64,000 nucleotides of DNA from assembly GCA_947627295.1 (NCBI GenBank), contig CANQVJ010000002.1, positions 62,001-126,000 on the forward strand. The letters are read 5' to 3'. The stretch is from an uncultured Clostridia bacterium. Lineage in GTDB: Bacteria > Bacillota > Clostridia > TANB77 > CAG-508. The position numbers and the translations under genes were made by a program. Position 1 is the first letter of the stretch. The number at the start of each line of letters is the position of its first letter. Below, piece after piece: positions 1-7,459 of the stretch. Under the pieces are notes generated by a model. It had not been told where the DNA came from. It was given only the letters and a program-made list of their open reading frames with translations, and ran no database searches.

Positions 1-1077
1 CATTTTTTCTATACCTTCTTTTGTTCTCCAACCAAACCATGCTGCTGTTTTTGCTCCCCAACCTTTTGAGTTCTTAATTCTATATCTTCTTTTTTCTCTT
101 CTTGTTGCATTATCATATTGAGCTTTTATTTTGTGGTATTCTTTGTTTGATTGTTTTATACAATAATCTTCTATTTTTTTATCGTTTTTAGCTTCTGCCA
201 AAACATGTGCTATTTTATTAAAGTTCTCTTCAGTATATTTGCATCCCACAGTGTATTCTGCTTCATCTAGCACTCCATTTCTTCCTACTTCTGCATGTAA
301 TTTTGATATACCTAATTCTTTTTTGGTATATTCAATATTTTTTATTTCTTCTGCGTGTCTGTTAGTTTCTTCTAATAAATTCATTAATGCATCTGCTAGG
401 TAGTCATATAAATTTTCTTCACTTATGCTGTTTACATCTATTCCTGTTTTCTTCATTATTTTCTTTCTTTTTTGATTTGCTATTCTGCGTATTCTATTTT
501 TAGATTCATTTATTTTGTTTTGTAATTCTCTTTTTATAGCTGGGTCTGTTTCTACTGATTCTTTTTGTATGTTTTCTTTTAATTTGCTTGTTTCGTTTCT
601 GAGGTCGTCTGCTAATACTGCTACTATATCTATTTTCTTTTCGTTCTTATTTATTATTTTTTCTTCTATTCTTTTCTTTCTGTTTTGCATATCTTCATAG
701 CCTTTTAAGCTTATTATGTCGTTAATTATTTTTGCTTTATCTATTACTTTAGTTTTCATTGTTTTTACTTTGTTGTTTATTGCATTCAACCTAAGTTCTC
801 CTATAGGATCTAATGCTACAGAAGTATTTCTTTCAAACTTTTTAGATAGAGTTTTTGTTATGCTTTCCATGTATTGCTCAATGCCTCTTATTTGTGATGC
901 ATCTAGCTCTTGTTGATTTTTTATGAAGTCCATAAACGCAATTTCTATTTTAGTTAAATACCATTCTATTTCTCTTTGTTTAGTTTCAGTTAAATCTGAT
1001 AAATCACTGCTAAATGTAACGCTCTCTACATTATTTAATTCTCTTAAAATTTTTTCTTCTACATCTTTTATATTCAT
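1..1077 (-). CDS. Hypothetical coiled-coil protein, cut by window edge
   Basis: An open frame of 359 codons runs from an ATG at 1077 to the left edge of the window without a stop, so the C-terminus is missing. The start is set by AGGGGG eight bases upstream, and a promoter lies at 1111-1139. The visible protein is rich in Lys, Glu, Asn and Ile, with no membrane segment or signal peptide, and reads as mostly long helices with coiled-coil character. The last visible part is basic and contains Gly, Trp and Phe. I do not recognise the family. Its AT-rich codon use matches the bulk of the window, unlike its right-hand neighbours. Confidence 0.7.
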   Translation of the reverse strand, partial: MNIKDVEEKILRELNNVESVTFSSDLSDLTETKQREIEWYLTKIEIAFMDFIKNQQELDASQIRGIEQYMESITKTLSKKFERNTSVALDPIGELRLNAINNKVKTMKTKVIDKAKIINDIISLKGYEDMQNRKKRIEEKIINKNEKKIDIVAVLADDLRNETSKLKENIQKESVETDPAIKRELQNKINESKNRIRRIANQKRKKIMKKTGIDVNSISEENLYDYLADALMNLLEETNRHAEEIKNIEYTKKELGISKLHAEVGRNGVLDEAEYTVGCKYTEENFNKIAHVLAEAKNDKKIEDYCIKQSNKEYHKIKAQYDNATRREKRRYRIKNSKGWGAKTAAWFGWRTKEGIEKM

Positions 1078-1110
1078 TTTATTTTCCCCCTCGTTTACAC
1101 GACTAGTTTA

Positions 1111-1139
1111 ATTATACTATAATTTACATAACAAGTCAA
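1111..1139 (-). promoter_or_regulatory. Promoter of the coiled-coil gene
   Basis: On the minus strand, TTGACT and TATAAT are separated by 17 bases. The initiation point would lie about 25 bases before the ATG at 1077. Confidence 0.75.
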
Positions 1140-1150
1140 ATTTTTGCATT

Positions 1151-1175
1151 AAAAAAGCCCCCCGAAGGGGGTGGC
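1151..1175 (-). terminator. Rho-independent terminator after gene 1206-1715
   Basis: On the minus strand a C-rich/G-rich stem closed by a TTCG-type loop is followed by TTTTTT. It ends the transcript of the gene at 1206-1715. Confidence 0.8.
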
Positions 1176-1205
1176 CAGTATTAGCTACCAGCCAACATTG
1201 AACTT

Positions 1206-1715
1206 TCATAGTGGTTTGTAGGTATTTAACGCTACAAGACCATTAACCACCCAACAATCTTTGCCAGGTTTGCCGTTATCGTCAGAGAAGCATAAGAAGT
1301 CTCCTCTGCCGTGTGCTACTTCTTGACCTTTAGAATTCGTTGGGATGTTGAACTTAAGTTCATCCCCTTCTGAGGTCTTGACAGAACCTGATATAGACAG
1401 CGGGATTTGCACCATCCATGTTACAGCATTTGACTTTTTGGTCCTTATACTTCTGTATCTATCAGAGAGGGCTTGATATTTAAGCTCTTCGCCATTTGGC
1501 AGTTCATATTTTGAAAGTCGATCTTTACGAATTCGCCACTCTTCGTCTACTGTACCCCGGAGAATAATCTCTCCTGGTTGACAATCATATTCAGCGTCTT
1601 CTAACCAATTGTACACCTTTTCAGGTGCACCAACAACTCTAGCATCTACGCAATAAATTTGCGGAACGAACGGTGCAGCTTGCTTCTTCAGAAGCTCAAT
1701 GTTCAATTTCCTCAT
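1206..1715 (-). CDS. Small hypothetical protein, PGDYL-like C-terminus
   Basis: This 169-residue soluble protein starts at an ATG at 1715 behind AAAGGAG. The last third contains GRGDFLCF followed by a VVNG..A.NTYKPL tail, which resembles the PGDYL-type domain found in many phage and accessory proteins; this assignment is from memory of the motif only. No signal peptide or membrane segment is visible. It is a single-gene transcription unit with its own promoter (1794-1822) and terminator (1151-1175). GC is visibly higher (about 43% in a counted 60-base stretch) than in the surrounding chromosome, suggesting recent acquisition. The function is unknown. Confidence 0.7.
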   Translation of the reverse strand: MRKLNIELLKKQAAPFVPQIYCVDARVVGAPEKVYNWLEDAEYDCQPGEIILRGTVDEEWRIRKDRLSKYELPNGEELKYQALSDRYRSIRTKKSNAVTWMVQIPLSISGSVKTSEGDELKFNIPTNSKGQEVAHGRGDFLCFSDDNGKPGKDCWVVNGLVALNTYKPL

Positions 1716-1793
1716 CGTAAATCTCCTTTTGTTAATTATAATTTGTTGTAGTACGATGATTTGGGAAGTAATTTACTACCCGACTACATTTTA

Positions 1794-1822
1794 ATTATAC
1801 CATAATTTACATAATAAGTCAA
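1794..1822 (-). promoter_or_regulatory. Promoter of gene 1206-1715
   Basis: TTGACT, a 17-base spacer and TATAAT on the minus strand, with TGG directly before the -10 (extended -10). The roughly 70-base leader that follows can fold: GTAGT pairs with ACTAC around an inner GGG/CCC hairpin. Confidence 0.8.
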
Positions 1823-1835
1823 TTTATTTTTTACT

Positions 1836-1871
1836 AAAAAACCCCACTTACGATACTAATCGCAAGTGGGG
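1836..1871 (-). terminator. Terminator of the NUDIX gene
   Basis: On the minus strand a 13-bp stem (CCCCACTT pairing with AAGTGGGG, continued inward with one G-T pair) has a TAGT loop and is followed by TTTTTT. Confidence 0.88.
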
Positions 1872-1878
1872 CTGGAGG

Positions 1879-2520
1879 CTAGATTAGATCACGCTCCCTT
1901 AGATATGGCTCTGCCAGGAGTAAAGCCATTTTTGATTGGCTATCCCCAAAAATGTATGGGTTGCCATTTAAATCTCTGACATTTTCCAACGCTTCCTTTA
2001 CAGGAACTTTTACTAAGCGAAGTCCCTTTTCTCCTTCTTCAAGGTCCTGCTCATGGAGCTTTGAACCGTCAAAGAATACTAAGAAGAGATTCGACCGGAA
2101 TGTTGCATATGCAATGTCCGGATAAAAGCTCCCTATTTGGAAACATTCTGACGACTCTTCATCTACTCCGGCTTCTTCCCTGAGTTCAGCCAGAACAGAT
2201 TCTTCGATTGTCATGCCAGGCTCCTGGTGCCCAGCGACAATCTCTACTGTTTCATGGAGACAACCAGCGCGAAGCTGTATTACTCCAAGGATTGTGGAAT
2301 CACTTTGGTCGATAGCTAATGCTGCGACCCAGTTTCCTCGAGTCACAACAGTAAATCCTGGTTTGTGGATTTCCTGAATAACATTTCCGCTATCGTCCTG
2401 TGTGCGAGCTGCTCTATATAGGACACTTGTGTGACCTTTAAAGCCCAGCTGCTCATTTGTTAGAGTTGCTTCCCGAAGGACAATCTCTGACAAATTTTTG
2501 GTTTTAATTCTTTCTGCCAT
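1879..2520 (-). CDS. NUDIX hydrolase-like protein with degenerate box
   Basis: A 213-residue protein starting at the ATG at 2520, five bases after TTGGAGG; a TTG four codons further up is inside that binding site and is rejected. The middle carries a NUDIX-box region, GHQEPG...ELREEAGV. The Gly, the E-x-x-E-E metal ligands and the final Gly are present, but the usual first Glu is Met and the usual Arg is Ala, so activity is not certain. NUDIX enzymes cleave nucleoside diphosphates linked to another group; ADP-sugar-type substrates are a guess. It is a solo gene with its own promoter and terminator. GC is close to 50% in a counted stretch, clearly foreign-looking. Confidence 0.78.
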   Translation of the reverse strand: MAERIKTKNLSEIVLREATLTNEQLGFKGHTSVLYRAARTQDDSGNVIQEIHKPGFTVVTRGNWVAALAIDQSDSTILGVIQLRAGCLHETVEIVAGHQEPGMTIEESVLAELREEAGVDEESSECFQIGSFYPDIAYATFRSNLFLVFFDGSKLHEQDLEEGEKGLRLVKVPVKEALENVRDLNGNPYIFGDSQSKMALLLAEPYLRERDLI

Positions 2521-2574
2521 TTCGGCCTCCAATAATATAAATTTAGTTTATGCACTAGGCATAACTCTACTATT

Positions 2575-2603
2575 ATTTTACCATATTTTACATAAAAAAT
2601 CAA
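2575..2603 (-). promoter_or_regulatory. Promoter of the NUDIX gene
   Basis: TTGATT, 17 bases, TAAAAT on the minus strand with TGG before the -10. The leader contains a TTATGC/GCATAA hairpin before the ribosome binding site. Confidence 0.7.
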
Positions 2604-2641
2604 TACTTTTTATATGTGTAGCAGGGGTAACTTGTAATATC

Positions 2642-2670
2642 TTGTAATTTTGTAAAAAATATGGTATAAT
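2642..2670 (+). promoter_or_regulatory. Promoter of leader copy A
   Basis: TTGTAA, 17 bases, TATAAT with extended TGG. The same promoter is found at 3456-3484 in front of the second paralogue. Confidence 0.8.
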
Positions 2671-2676
2671 TATATT

Positions 2677-2763
2677 AGGTTTTGGGGAATTTATTCTCCG
2701 GCGCAATAGGGCGCAAACCTTAAGATTCTCCTTACTAAAACACAATGAGAGGCAAAATGCCTC
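2677..2763 (+). promoter_or_regulatory. Structured 5' leader, copy A
   Basis: The leader can fold as a compact three-way junction. AGGTTT (2677-2682) pairs with AAACCT (2715-2720), enclosing GGGGAA/TTCTCC (2684-2699) and GCGC/GCGC (2701-2714). A TAAG/CTTA hairpin (2721-2734) follows. A GAGGC/GCCTC hairpin (2749-2763) then sits one base before GGGAGG. TTCTCC stretches could pair with the ribosome binding site, so translational control is possible. It matches no riboswitch class I recognise. A nearly identical copy lies at 3491-3577. Confidence 0.6.
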
Positions 2764-2774
2764 GGGAGGTATTA

Positions 2775-3371
2775 ATGAAATTATTAAAGATAAACGGAAA
2801 CCAGGATTACAGAATGTGGATACTCGGCGAAGAATTTATACAAGGTCTTGTAAAAGATGAGAAACTCGTCTACGCTGTAAACGATTCTGTAATCGTTCAC
2901 TTTCCAGAGGGAGACGAATTAGGTACCATTCTTGTATTTCGAAAAGATCCAGAAGACAGAGATAAAGTTATTGGTGTAATATTAGAATCTGGTCGGTTCG
3001 ATTTCTTTGGTCCTAGTGAACTAAGTAGTAATTCAGCCTACGAATATGATTTCAAAATGACCAGATCTGGTTCCTATGTGGACACAAAAAGTGGCATTCC
3101 ATTTAGGGTTATGACAGGAAGTCGTACTCTTTGTAAGATTGGTGATTATTTAGAAATTGATAATTCGTATTTGGAGGAAAATTGGCCAAATTTTAGTCAA
3201 TGTCTAGAAAAAGATTTCGACTTCGGGCGCTCAAGAGGGATTATACTTGGTATTAACTGTGAAGAAGAGAATATCCTCGCAATAAAAATCGTATCGTTAG
3301 GAGCCCATGGTCTATTCGGATTCGTTAATCCCGCTGATAAACGGATTAAAATCGTTAGAAGCGAAATGTAA
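2775..3371 (+). CDS. Hypothetical beta-rich protein, paralogue A
   Basis: A 198-residue soluble protein. The start is the ATG at 2775, five bases after GGGAGG; an ATG upstream at 2745 overlaps the leader hairpin and is rejected. It reads as two small beta-barrel-like repeats: the segment around VNDSVIVHFPEGDELGTI, and a second one beginning around LCKIGDYLEIDNSYLEENW. Both look like SH3/KOW-type folds, but this is inference from pattern only. The protein at 3589-4149 has the same length, layout and segment order (VNDSVIVHF versus INDKILVHF; FFGPSEL versus FYSPSEV). It is a solo unit with structured leader and terminator. The function is unknown. Confidence 0.72.
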   Translation: MKLLKINGNQDYRMWILGEEFIQGLVKDEKLVYAVNDSVIVHFPEGDELGTILVFRKDPEDRDKVIGVILESGRFDFFGPSELSSNSAYEYDFKMTRSGSYVDTKSGIPFRVMTGSRTLCKIGDYLEIDNSYLEENWPNFSQCLEKDFDFGRSRGIILGINCEEENILAIKIVSLGAHGLFGFVNPADKRIKIVRSEM

Positions 3372-3400
3372 TTTCATTATTTTTAAAAAGAATTTTTCTT

Positions 3401-3427
3401 CTCCCTTGCAGGGGAGTTTCTTTTTTC
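3401..3427 (+). terminator. Terminator of paralogue A
   Basis: CTCCC/GGGAG stem followed by a T-rich run. The surrounding 45 bases resemble those of the terminator at 4182-4204. Confidence 0.8.
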
Positions 3428-3455
3428 TTGATTCCGTATCTTTTTTTGTAATATA

Positions 3456-3484
3456 TTGCAATTTTACATAAAATATGGTATAAT
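3456..3484 (+). promoter_or_regulatory. Promoter of leader copy B
   Basis: TTGCAA, 17 bases, TATAAT with extended TGG; the -10 and everything after it match copy A. Confidence 0.8.
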
Positions 3485-3490
3485 TATATT

Positions 3491-3577
3491 AGGTTTTGGG
3501 GAATTTATTCTCCGGCGCAATAGGGCGCAAACCTTAAGATTCTCCTTATTAAAATACTACATGAGAGGCGATGCCTC
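3491..3577 (+). promoter_or_regulatory. Structured 5' leader, copy B
   Basis: Near-identical to 2677-2763: the three junction helices (outer AGGTTT/AAACCT at 3491-3496 and 3529-3534) are unchanged, and differences fall in the linker before the last hairpin and in its loop (GAT instead of AAAAT). The GAGGC/GCCTC hairpin at 3565-3577 again abuts GGGAGG. Confidence 0.6.
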
Positions 3578-3588
3578 GGGAGGTATTA

Positions 3589-4149
3589 ATGAAACTTAAA
3601 AGTAAATACTCATCAGAAATTGAATTCTGGAAGGTTGACGAAGAAATATTCGGATTAATTGAGAACGGCCTATTGAAACATTGTATAAATGACAAGATTT
3701 TAGTCCATTTTGGTAACAATGGACACCGCACAGGTTATATTGCTATCATTAAGGACGATAAGGAAGGTAACTTCCTTGGTGTAAGGTTTCATGACGGCAG
3801 TCTAAATTTTTACTCACCTAGTGAAGTCAAGAAAAAGAGAGTAGGTAGTATATTTTCATACGAACCAACAGCTTATCCTAGGTTCACCCTAGTAAGAAAG
3901 TTTGGTAAGGCAATAAAATTAATAGACAATGGGACAGGCAGAGAATACGAAGTGGGTGAAACAGTGATGTTATCCGCAAACTTTGTAAAAGATAATCTTG
4001 ACGGCACTACATCATTTAAAGAAGATTACTTGTTTGGCCTCATTGTGGGCTTTACGAACAACGAAGGTACTGCTATGGTCGCGGTCAAAATGTATAATGA
4101 TACGTTCGGTCTAATTGATCCGTACGACTTAGCCAACAACGGATATTAA
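3589..4149 (+). CDS. Hypothetical beta-rich protein, paralogue B
   Basis: A 186-residue protein. The start at 3589 is chosen because GGGAGG lies five bases upstream and because it matches the start of paralogue A. It shows two similar modules: ILVHFGNNGHRTGYIAII near residue 45, and VGETVML with VGFTNNEGTAMVAVKMY towards the end. The relation to the gene at 2775 is clear by layout, but identity is low, in contrast to the almost identical upstream regions. No membrane segment or recognised catalytic motif is seen. The function is unknown; a small binding or regulatory protein is possible. Confidence 0.72.
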   Translation: MKLKSKYSSEIEFWKVDEEIFGLIENGLLKHCINDKILVHFGNNGHRTGYIAIIKDDKEGNFLGVRFHDGSLNFYSPSEVKKKRVGSIFSYEPTAYPRFTLVRKFGKAIKLIDNGTGREYEVGETVMLSANFVKDNLDGTTSFKEDYLFGLIVGFTNNEGTAMVAVKMYNDTFGLIDPYDLANNGY

Positions 4150-4181
4150 AAAAGTTTCATTTTTAAAAAGGGATTTTCCCT

Positions 4182-4204
4182 CTCCCCCGCAGGGGAGTTT
4201 TTTT
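4182..4204 (+). terminator. Terminator of paralogue B
   Basis: CTCCCC/GGGGAG stem with a four-base loop, followed by seven Ts. Confidence 0.85.
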
Positions 4205-4246
4205 ATTGTATAGGAAAAATCGATAAACTTTTATGTATACAGCAAG
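4201..4246. repeat. Dispersed 46-bp hairpin repeat, copy 1
   Basis: Matches 40257-40302 at 40 of 46 positions, with the first 23 bases identical. TGTATA near the left end pairs with TATACA near the right end, so it forms a stem. Just to the right, 4264-4297 is another inverted repeat (15 of 16 bp paired, two-base loop). Confidence 0.65.
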
Positions 4247-4361
4247 ATAAAGATGCGAAATTTAGATTTTCTTAGCAATTTATTGCTTAGAAAATCTTGA
4301 TTCCGTATTTTTTTGTCTAGTCCTATTGGAAAATTTTTCTTCTTTTTTTTGACAAATTCTA

Positions 4362-4390
4362 TTGCAATTTATAAAAAAATGTGGTATAAT
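4362..4390 (+). promoter_or_regulatory. Promoter of the SNF2 gene
   Basis: TTGCAA, 17 bases, TATAAT with extended TGG, about 35 bases before the TTG start. Confidence 0.72.
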
Positions 4391-4429
4391 AATACGCTAG
4401 TAAAACCAATAGAGAAAAGAGGAAACAAA

Positions 4430-5659
4430 TTGCAAAATGACTATAAAAAATTCAAACAATTAGTAAACATATTTTATAATGAAGAGTTAGGTATATTAGA
4501 TAAAAATGATCATGAGCTTCAAGAAAAAGATATTGGTTCAGTAGTAATAGAACCAACCATAATATTTGACAAATTCACAGGAAATATGAAGGTAGAATTT
4601 AGAATAGGAAGAGCAAGAAGATATAAAATAAAAGATATATCAGAATTTTATGACAAAATGATAAATGAAGAAAGTTACTCATATGGAGAAAGGCCTGTAT
4701 ATGTTAGAAGTAGAGAAGCTTTCAATGAACAAAGCAAAAAATTATTGGACTTTATATTAAAATATGGAGAAAGTATAAAAATAGCAAATCCAAATAGCAA
4801 CACAAGTAACTACAATTATTATGGTAGTAAATTTGATACATCTAGAATAATAGTAGGAAACAGTGGTATAGACGAACTATTTGAGATACTAAAAGGAGAA
4901 AAGGTTAAGTTTCAAATAGACGGCAAAAATGAAGCTGTAGAATTTCTAGAAGAAAATCCAAATATCGAGTTTGTACTTACAAAAAAGGATGAAAAAGAAT
5001 ATATAATAAAACCAAATATAGAGATATTTCAAATAAGAATAATTAGAGGGAAAAAGCACAAATATGTACTAAAAAGAAACCGTCTATACTGTTGTTCAAA
5101 AAAATTCGAAGATACAAATTTAAAACTATTAGAAGTATTCAGGAAGCAATATATAAATGAAGTTGAGCTTAATGAAAAACATTTAAAAGATTTATTTTCA
5201 ATAATAATACCAAAAGTAAAAAATGCAATACATATTCAAGATTTATCAAGAGAAGAGTTAGAAAAATATAAACCTAAAGAGCTTATAACAAAAGTGTATT
5301 TAGATTTTAATAAAAAAGGTTACCTATTAGCAGACCTTAGATTTTGCTATGGAAACGAAGAAATAAACCCTTTGGATGAAAAAGTAAAATACAACTTTCC
5401 AAGGAATATAATAAAAGAAACTGAACATTTAAATCTTTTCAAAAAATCAGGGTTTATGTTTGAGGCAAAGAATTTGCGTTTTGTATTGCCAGATGAAGAT
5501 AAAATATATAAATTTTTAAGCGAAGATATAGCAAAGTATTCACAAAGGTTTGAAATACTTACAACAGATGCATTTAGAAATAAACAAATAAAACCTACCC
5601 AAATAGGCAATGTTGGGGTCAGGTTGAATGGTCGGTTTGCTTACAATAAACTTAAGTGA
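4430..5659 (+). CDS. SNF2 helicase, N-terminal part (frameshifted)
   Basis: This is the 5' part of a bacterial SNF2-family ATPase. The start is taken as the TTG at 4430 behind AGAGGAAAC; an in-frame ATG at 4313 lies upstream of the promoter. It encodes about 400 residues corresponding to the bacterial SNF2-associated region that precedes the motor. No SWIM zinc finger is visible. The frame ends at 5659, but the true reading continues in the other frame: removing the C at 5633 gives ...VRLNGGLLTINLSD and joins the helicase half as one protein of about 1,000 residues. Repaired, it would be followed by trmFO in one operon. Confidence 0.78.
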   Translation: MQNDYKKFKQLVNIFYNEELGILDKNDHELQEKDIGSVVIEPTIIFDKFTGNMKVEFRIGRARRYKIKDISEFYDKMINEESYSYGERPVYVRSREAFNEQSKKLLDFILKYGESIKIANPNSNTSNYNYYGSKFDTSRIIVGNSGIDELFEILKGEKVKFQIDGKNEAVEFLEENPNIEFVLTKKDEKEYIIKPNIEIFQIRIIRGKKHKYVLKRNRLYCCSKKFEDTNLKLLEVFRKQYINEVELNEKHLKDLFSIIIPKVKNAIHIQDLSREELEKYKPKELITKVYLDFNKKGYLLADLRFCYGNEEINPLDEKVKYNFPRNIIKETEHLNLFKKSGFMFEAKNLRFVLPDEDKIYKFLSEDIAKYSQRFEILTTDAFRNKQIKPTQIGNVGVRLNGRFAYNKLK

Positions 5660-7451
5660 TTTCAATATCAATCCTGAAGAAATTAGATATATTCTAGAAA
5701 ATTATGAGCAAAAGAAAAAGTATTACAGATTAAAAACAGGAGAATTTATTGATTTAGAAAAGAGTAGGGAAATAAAATTTATTGAGAGCCTAATTACAGG
5801 CATGGAAATAAAAACAAGCCAAATAGAGGAAACAGGCGAAATTACAGTTCCAGTATATAGAGCTATGTACCTAAATGAACTCCTAAAACAAATAAAGGGA
5901 ACTCAAATAAAAAAGAATAAAGAGTTTAAAGATTTAGTAGAGAAGTTAGATAAAGAAAATGTAGAAGAAATTGAGATACCAAAATCAATGGAAAACACTC
6001 TTAGATTTTATCAAAAGACAGGTTTCAAATGGTTAAAGGTATTAGACAATTATAAGTTTGGTGGCATACTTGCAGACGATATGGGTCTTGGTAAAACAAT
6101 TCAAATTTTATCTCTAATAATGGACTATGTTGAAAATTACGAAGAAAGTGGAGAGATAATTGAGGGTCAAGAGCAAATCTTACCAACAAGAAGAAAATCG
6201 TCGCTTGTGATATGTCCTAGTTCATTAACTTTAAACTGGCAAAACGAAGCTCGAAAATTCACAAGCAAACTAAAAACAACAGTAATTAGAGGCAATGCAG
6301 AGGAAAGAAAAAGACAAATCGAAAAATTAGAAGATTACGATGTTGTTATAACTTCATATGATTTATTGAAAAGAGATATAGATGTATATAAGGAAAAAGA
6401 TTATACATTTCGCTATGTGATTGCAGACGAGGCGCAATATTTAAAAAACAGCACAACACAAAATGCTAAATCGATAAAAGAAATAAAGGCGGATACTCGC
6501 TATGCTCTAACAGGAACGCCAATAGAAAATTCATTGTCTGAGCTATGGTCGATTTTCGATTTCATAATGCCCGGTTATTTGTTTAGTTACAGACGCTTCA
6601 AAAATACATTTGAAGCACCAATTGTTAAAGATCAAGACGAAAAGGCAATGGAAAAATTAAAGGCACTAATTCAACCATTTGTATTAAGAAGAACAAAGGA
6701 AGAAGTGCTTAAGGAATTACCAGAAAAGAGTGTAACTATACTTACAAGTGAAATGAAGGAAGACCAAGAACAGCTATATTTGAGTTATTTAGCTCAGGCA
6801 AAACAAGAAATTGCAGAAGAGTTAAAGATTGATAAAACAACATTTAAGAATAATCAAATAAAAATATTGGCAGCTTTAACAAGGCTTCGCCAGATATGCT
6901 GTCATCCAAGTTTGTTTATTAAAGATTATGAAGACGGAAGCAGCAAGTTAGACCAATGTATGGAATTAATTACAGATGCTACTGATGGTGGCCACAAAAT
7001 CCTACTATTTTCAAGCTATACATCTATGTTTGAAATAATTGAAAAAGAATTGGAAGAAAGAAAAATAAAATATTTCAAACTTACTGGTTCTACTAAAGTT
7101 GACGAGAGAATGGAAATAGTTGACGAGTTCAACGAAAATAAAGATGTAAAAGTATTTTTAATATCACTAAAAGCGGGTGGTACGGGTCTAAACCTAACAG
7201 GAGCAGATGTTGTAATTCACTATGACCCATGGTGGAACTTATCTGCTGAAAATCAAGCTACAGATAGAGCTTACAGAATAGGACAACAAAACAATGTACA
7301 AGTTTACAAGTTAATCACAAAAAATACTATTGAAGAAAAAATCTATGAAATACAAAAAAGGAAGGCAGAATTGATTGACAATATGCTAGATACACAAACA
7401 GTATTTGCAAACAAACTAACAAAAGAAGATATTTTAAGTTTGTTTAATTAG
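5628..7451 (+). CDS. SNF2 helicase, motor domains (frameshifted)
   Basis: The 3' part of the same SNF2 protein: a DNA-stimulated ATPase of helicase superfamily 2 that remodels protein-DNA complexes. After about 130 linker residues come motif I DDMGLGKT, motif II DEAQ (in the context VIADEAQYLKN), then LTGTPIENSLSELWSIFDF, and the second RecA domain with LISLKAGGTGLNLT and DRAYRIGQ. The apparent ATG at 5628 is not a real start: there is no binding site, and the sequence before it is a continuous part of the protein in the other frame. Length and motif set are complete apart from the frameshift at 5633. trmFO starts eight bases after the stop. Confidence 0.85.
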   Translation: MVGLLTINLSDFNINPEEIRYILENYEQKKKYYRLKTGEFIDLEKSREIKFIESLITGMEIKTSQIEETGEITVPVYRAMYLNELLKQIKGTQIKKNKEFKDLVEKLDKENVEEIEIPKSMENTLRFYQKTGFKWLKVLDNYKFGGILADDMGLGKTIQILSLIMDYVENYEESGEIIEGQEQILPTRRKSSLVICPSSLTLNWQNEARKFTSKLKTTVIRGNAEERKRQIEKLEDYDVVITSYDLLKRDIDVYKEKDYTFRYVIADEAQYLKNSTTQNAKSIKEIKADTRYALTGTPIENSLSELWSIFDFIMPGYLFSYRRFKNTFEAPIVKDQDEKAMEKLKALIQPFVLRRTKEEVLKELPEKSVTILTSEMKEDQEQLYLSYLAQAKQEIAEELKIDKTTFKNNQIKILAALTRLRQICCHPSLFIKDYEDGSSKLDQCMELITDATDGGHKILLFSSYTSMFEIIEKELEERKIKYFKLTGSTKVDERMEIVDEFNENKDVKVFLISLKAGGTGLNLTGADVVIHYDPWWNLSAENQATDRAYRIGQQNNVQVYKLITKNTIEEKIYEIQKRKAELIDNMLDTQTVFANKLTKEDILSLFN

Positions 7452-7459
7452 GGGGAAAA

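Noticed and set aside
515..1111. Three open frames on the plus strand
   Set aside because: They lie antisense to a continuous 359-codon gene with a promoter and binding site; they are shadows.
2677..2763. Known riboswitch (fluoride, preQ1, c-di-GMP, TPP and similar)
   Set aside because: None of the conserved core sequences I know for these classes is present.
2642..4204. Integron gene cassettes with attC sites
   Set aside because: No integrase and no attC-type paired core sites; the conserved ends are a promoter-leader and a terminator.
4313..4430. ATG at 4313 as the start of the SNF2 gene
   Set aside because: It lies upstream of the -35 and -10 boxes, so it would not be transcribed from that promoter; the TTG at 4430 has a proper binding site.
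5600..5660. Programmed ribosomal frameshift in the SNF2 gene
   Set aside because: No slippery heptamer or stop-codon/pseudoknot arrangement is seen, and five other unrelated genes show the same one-base lesion.
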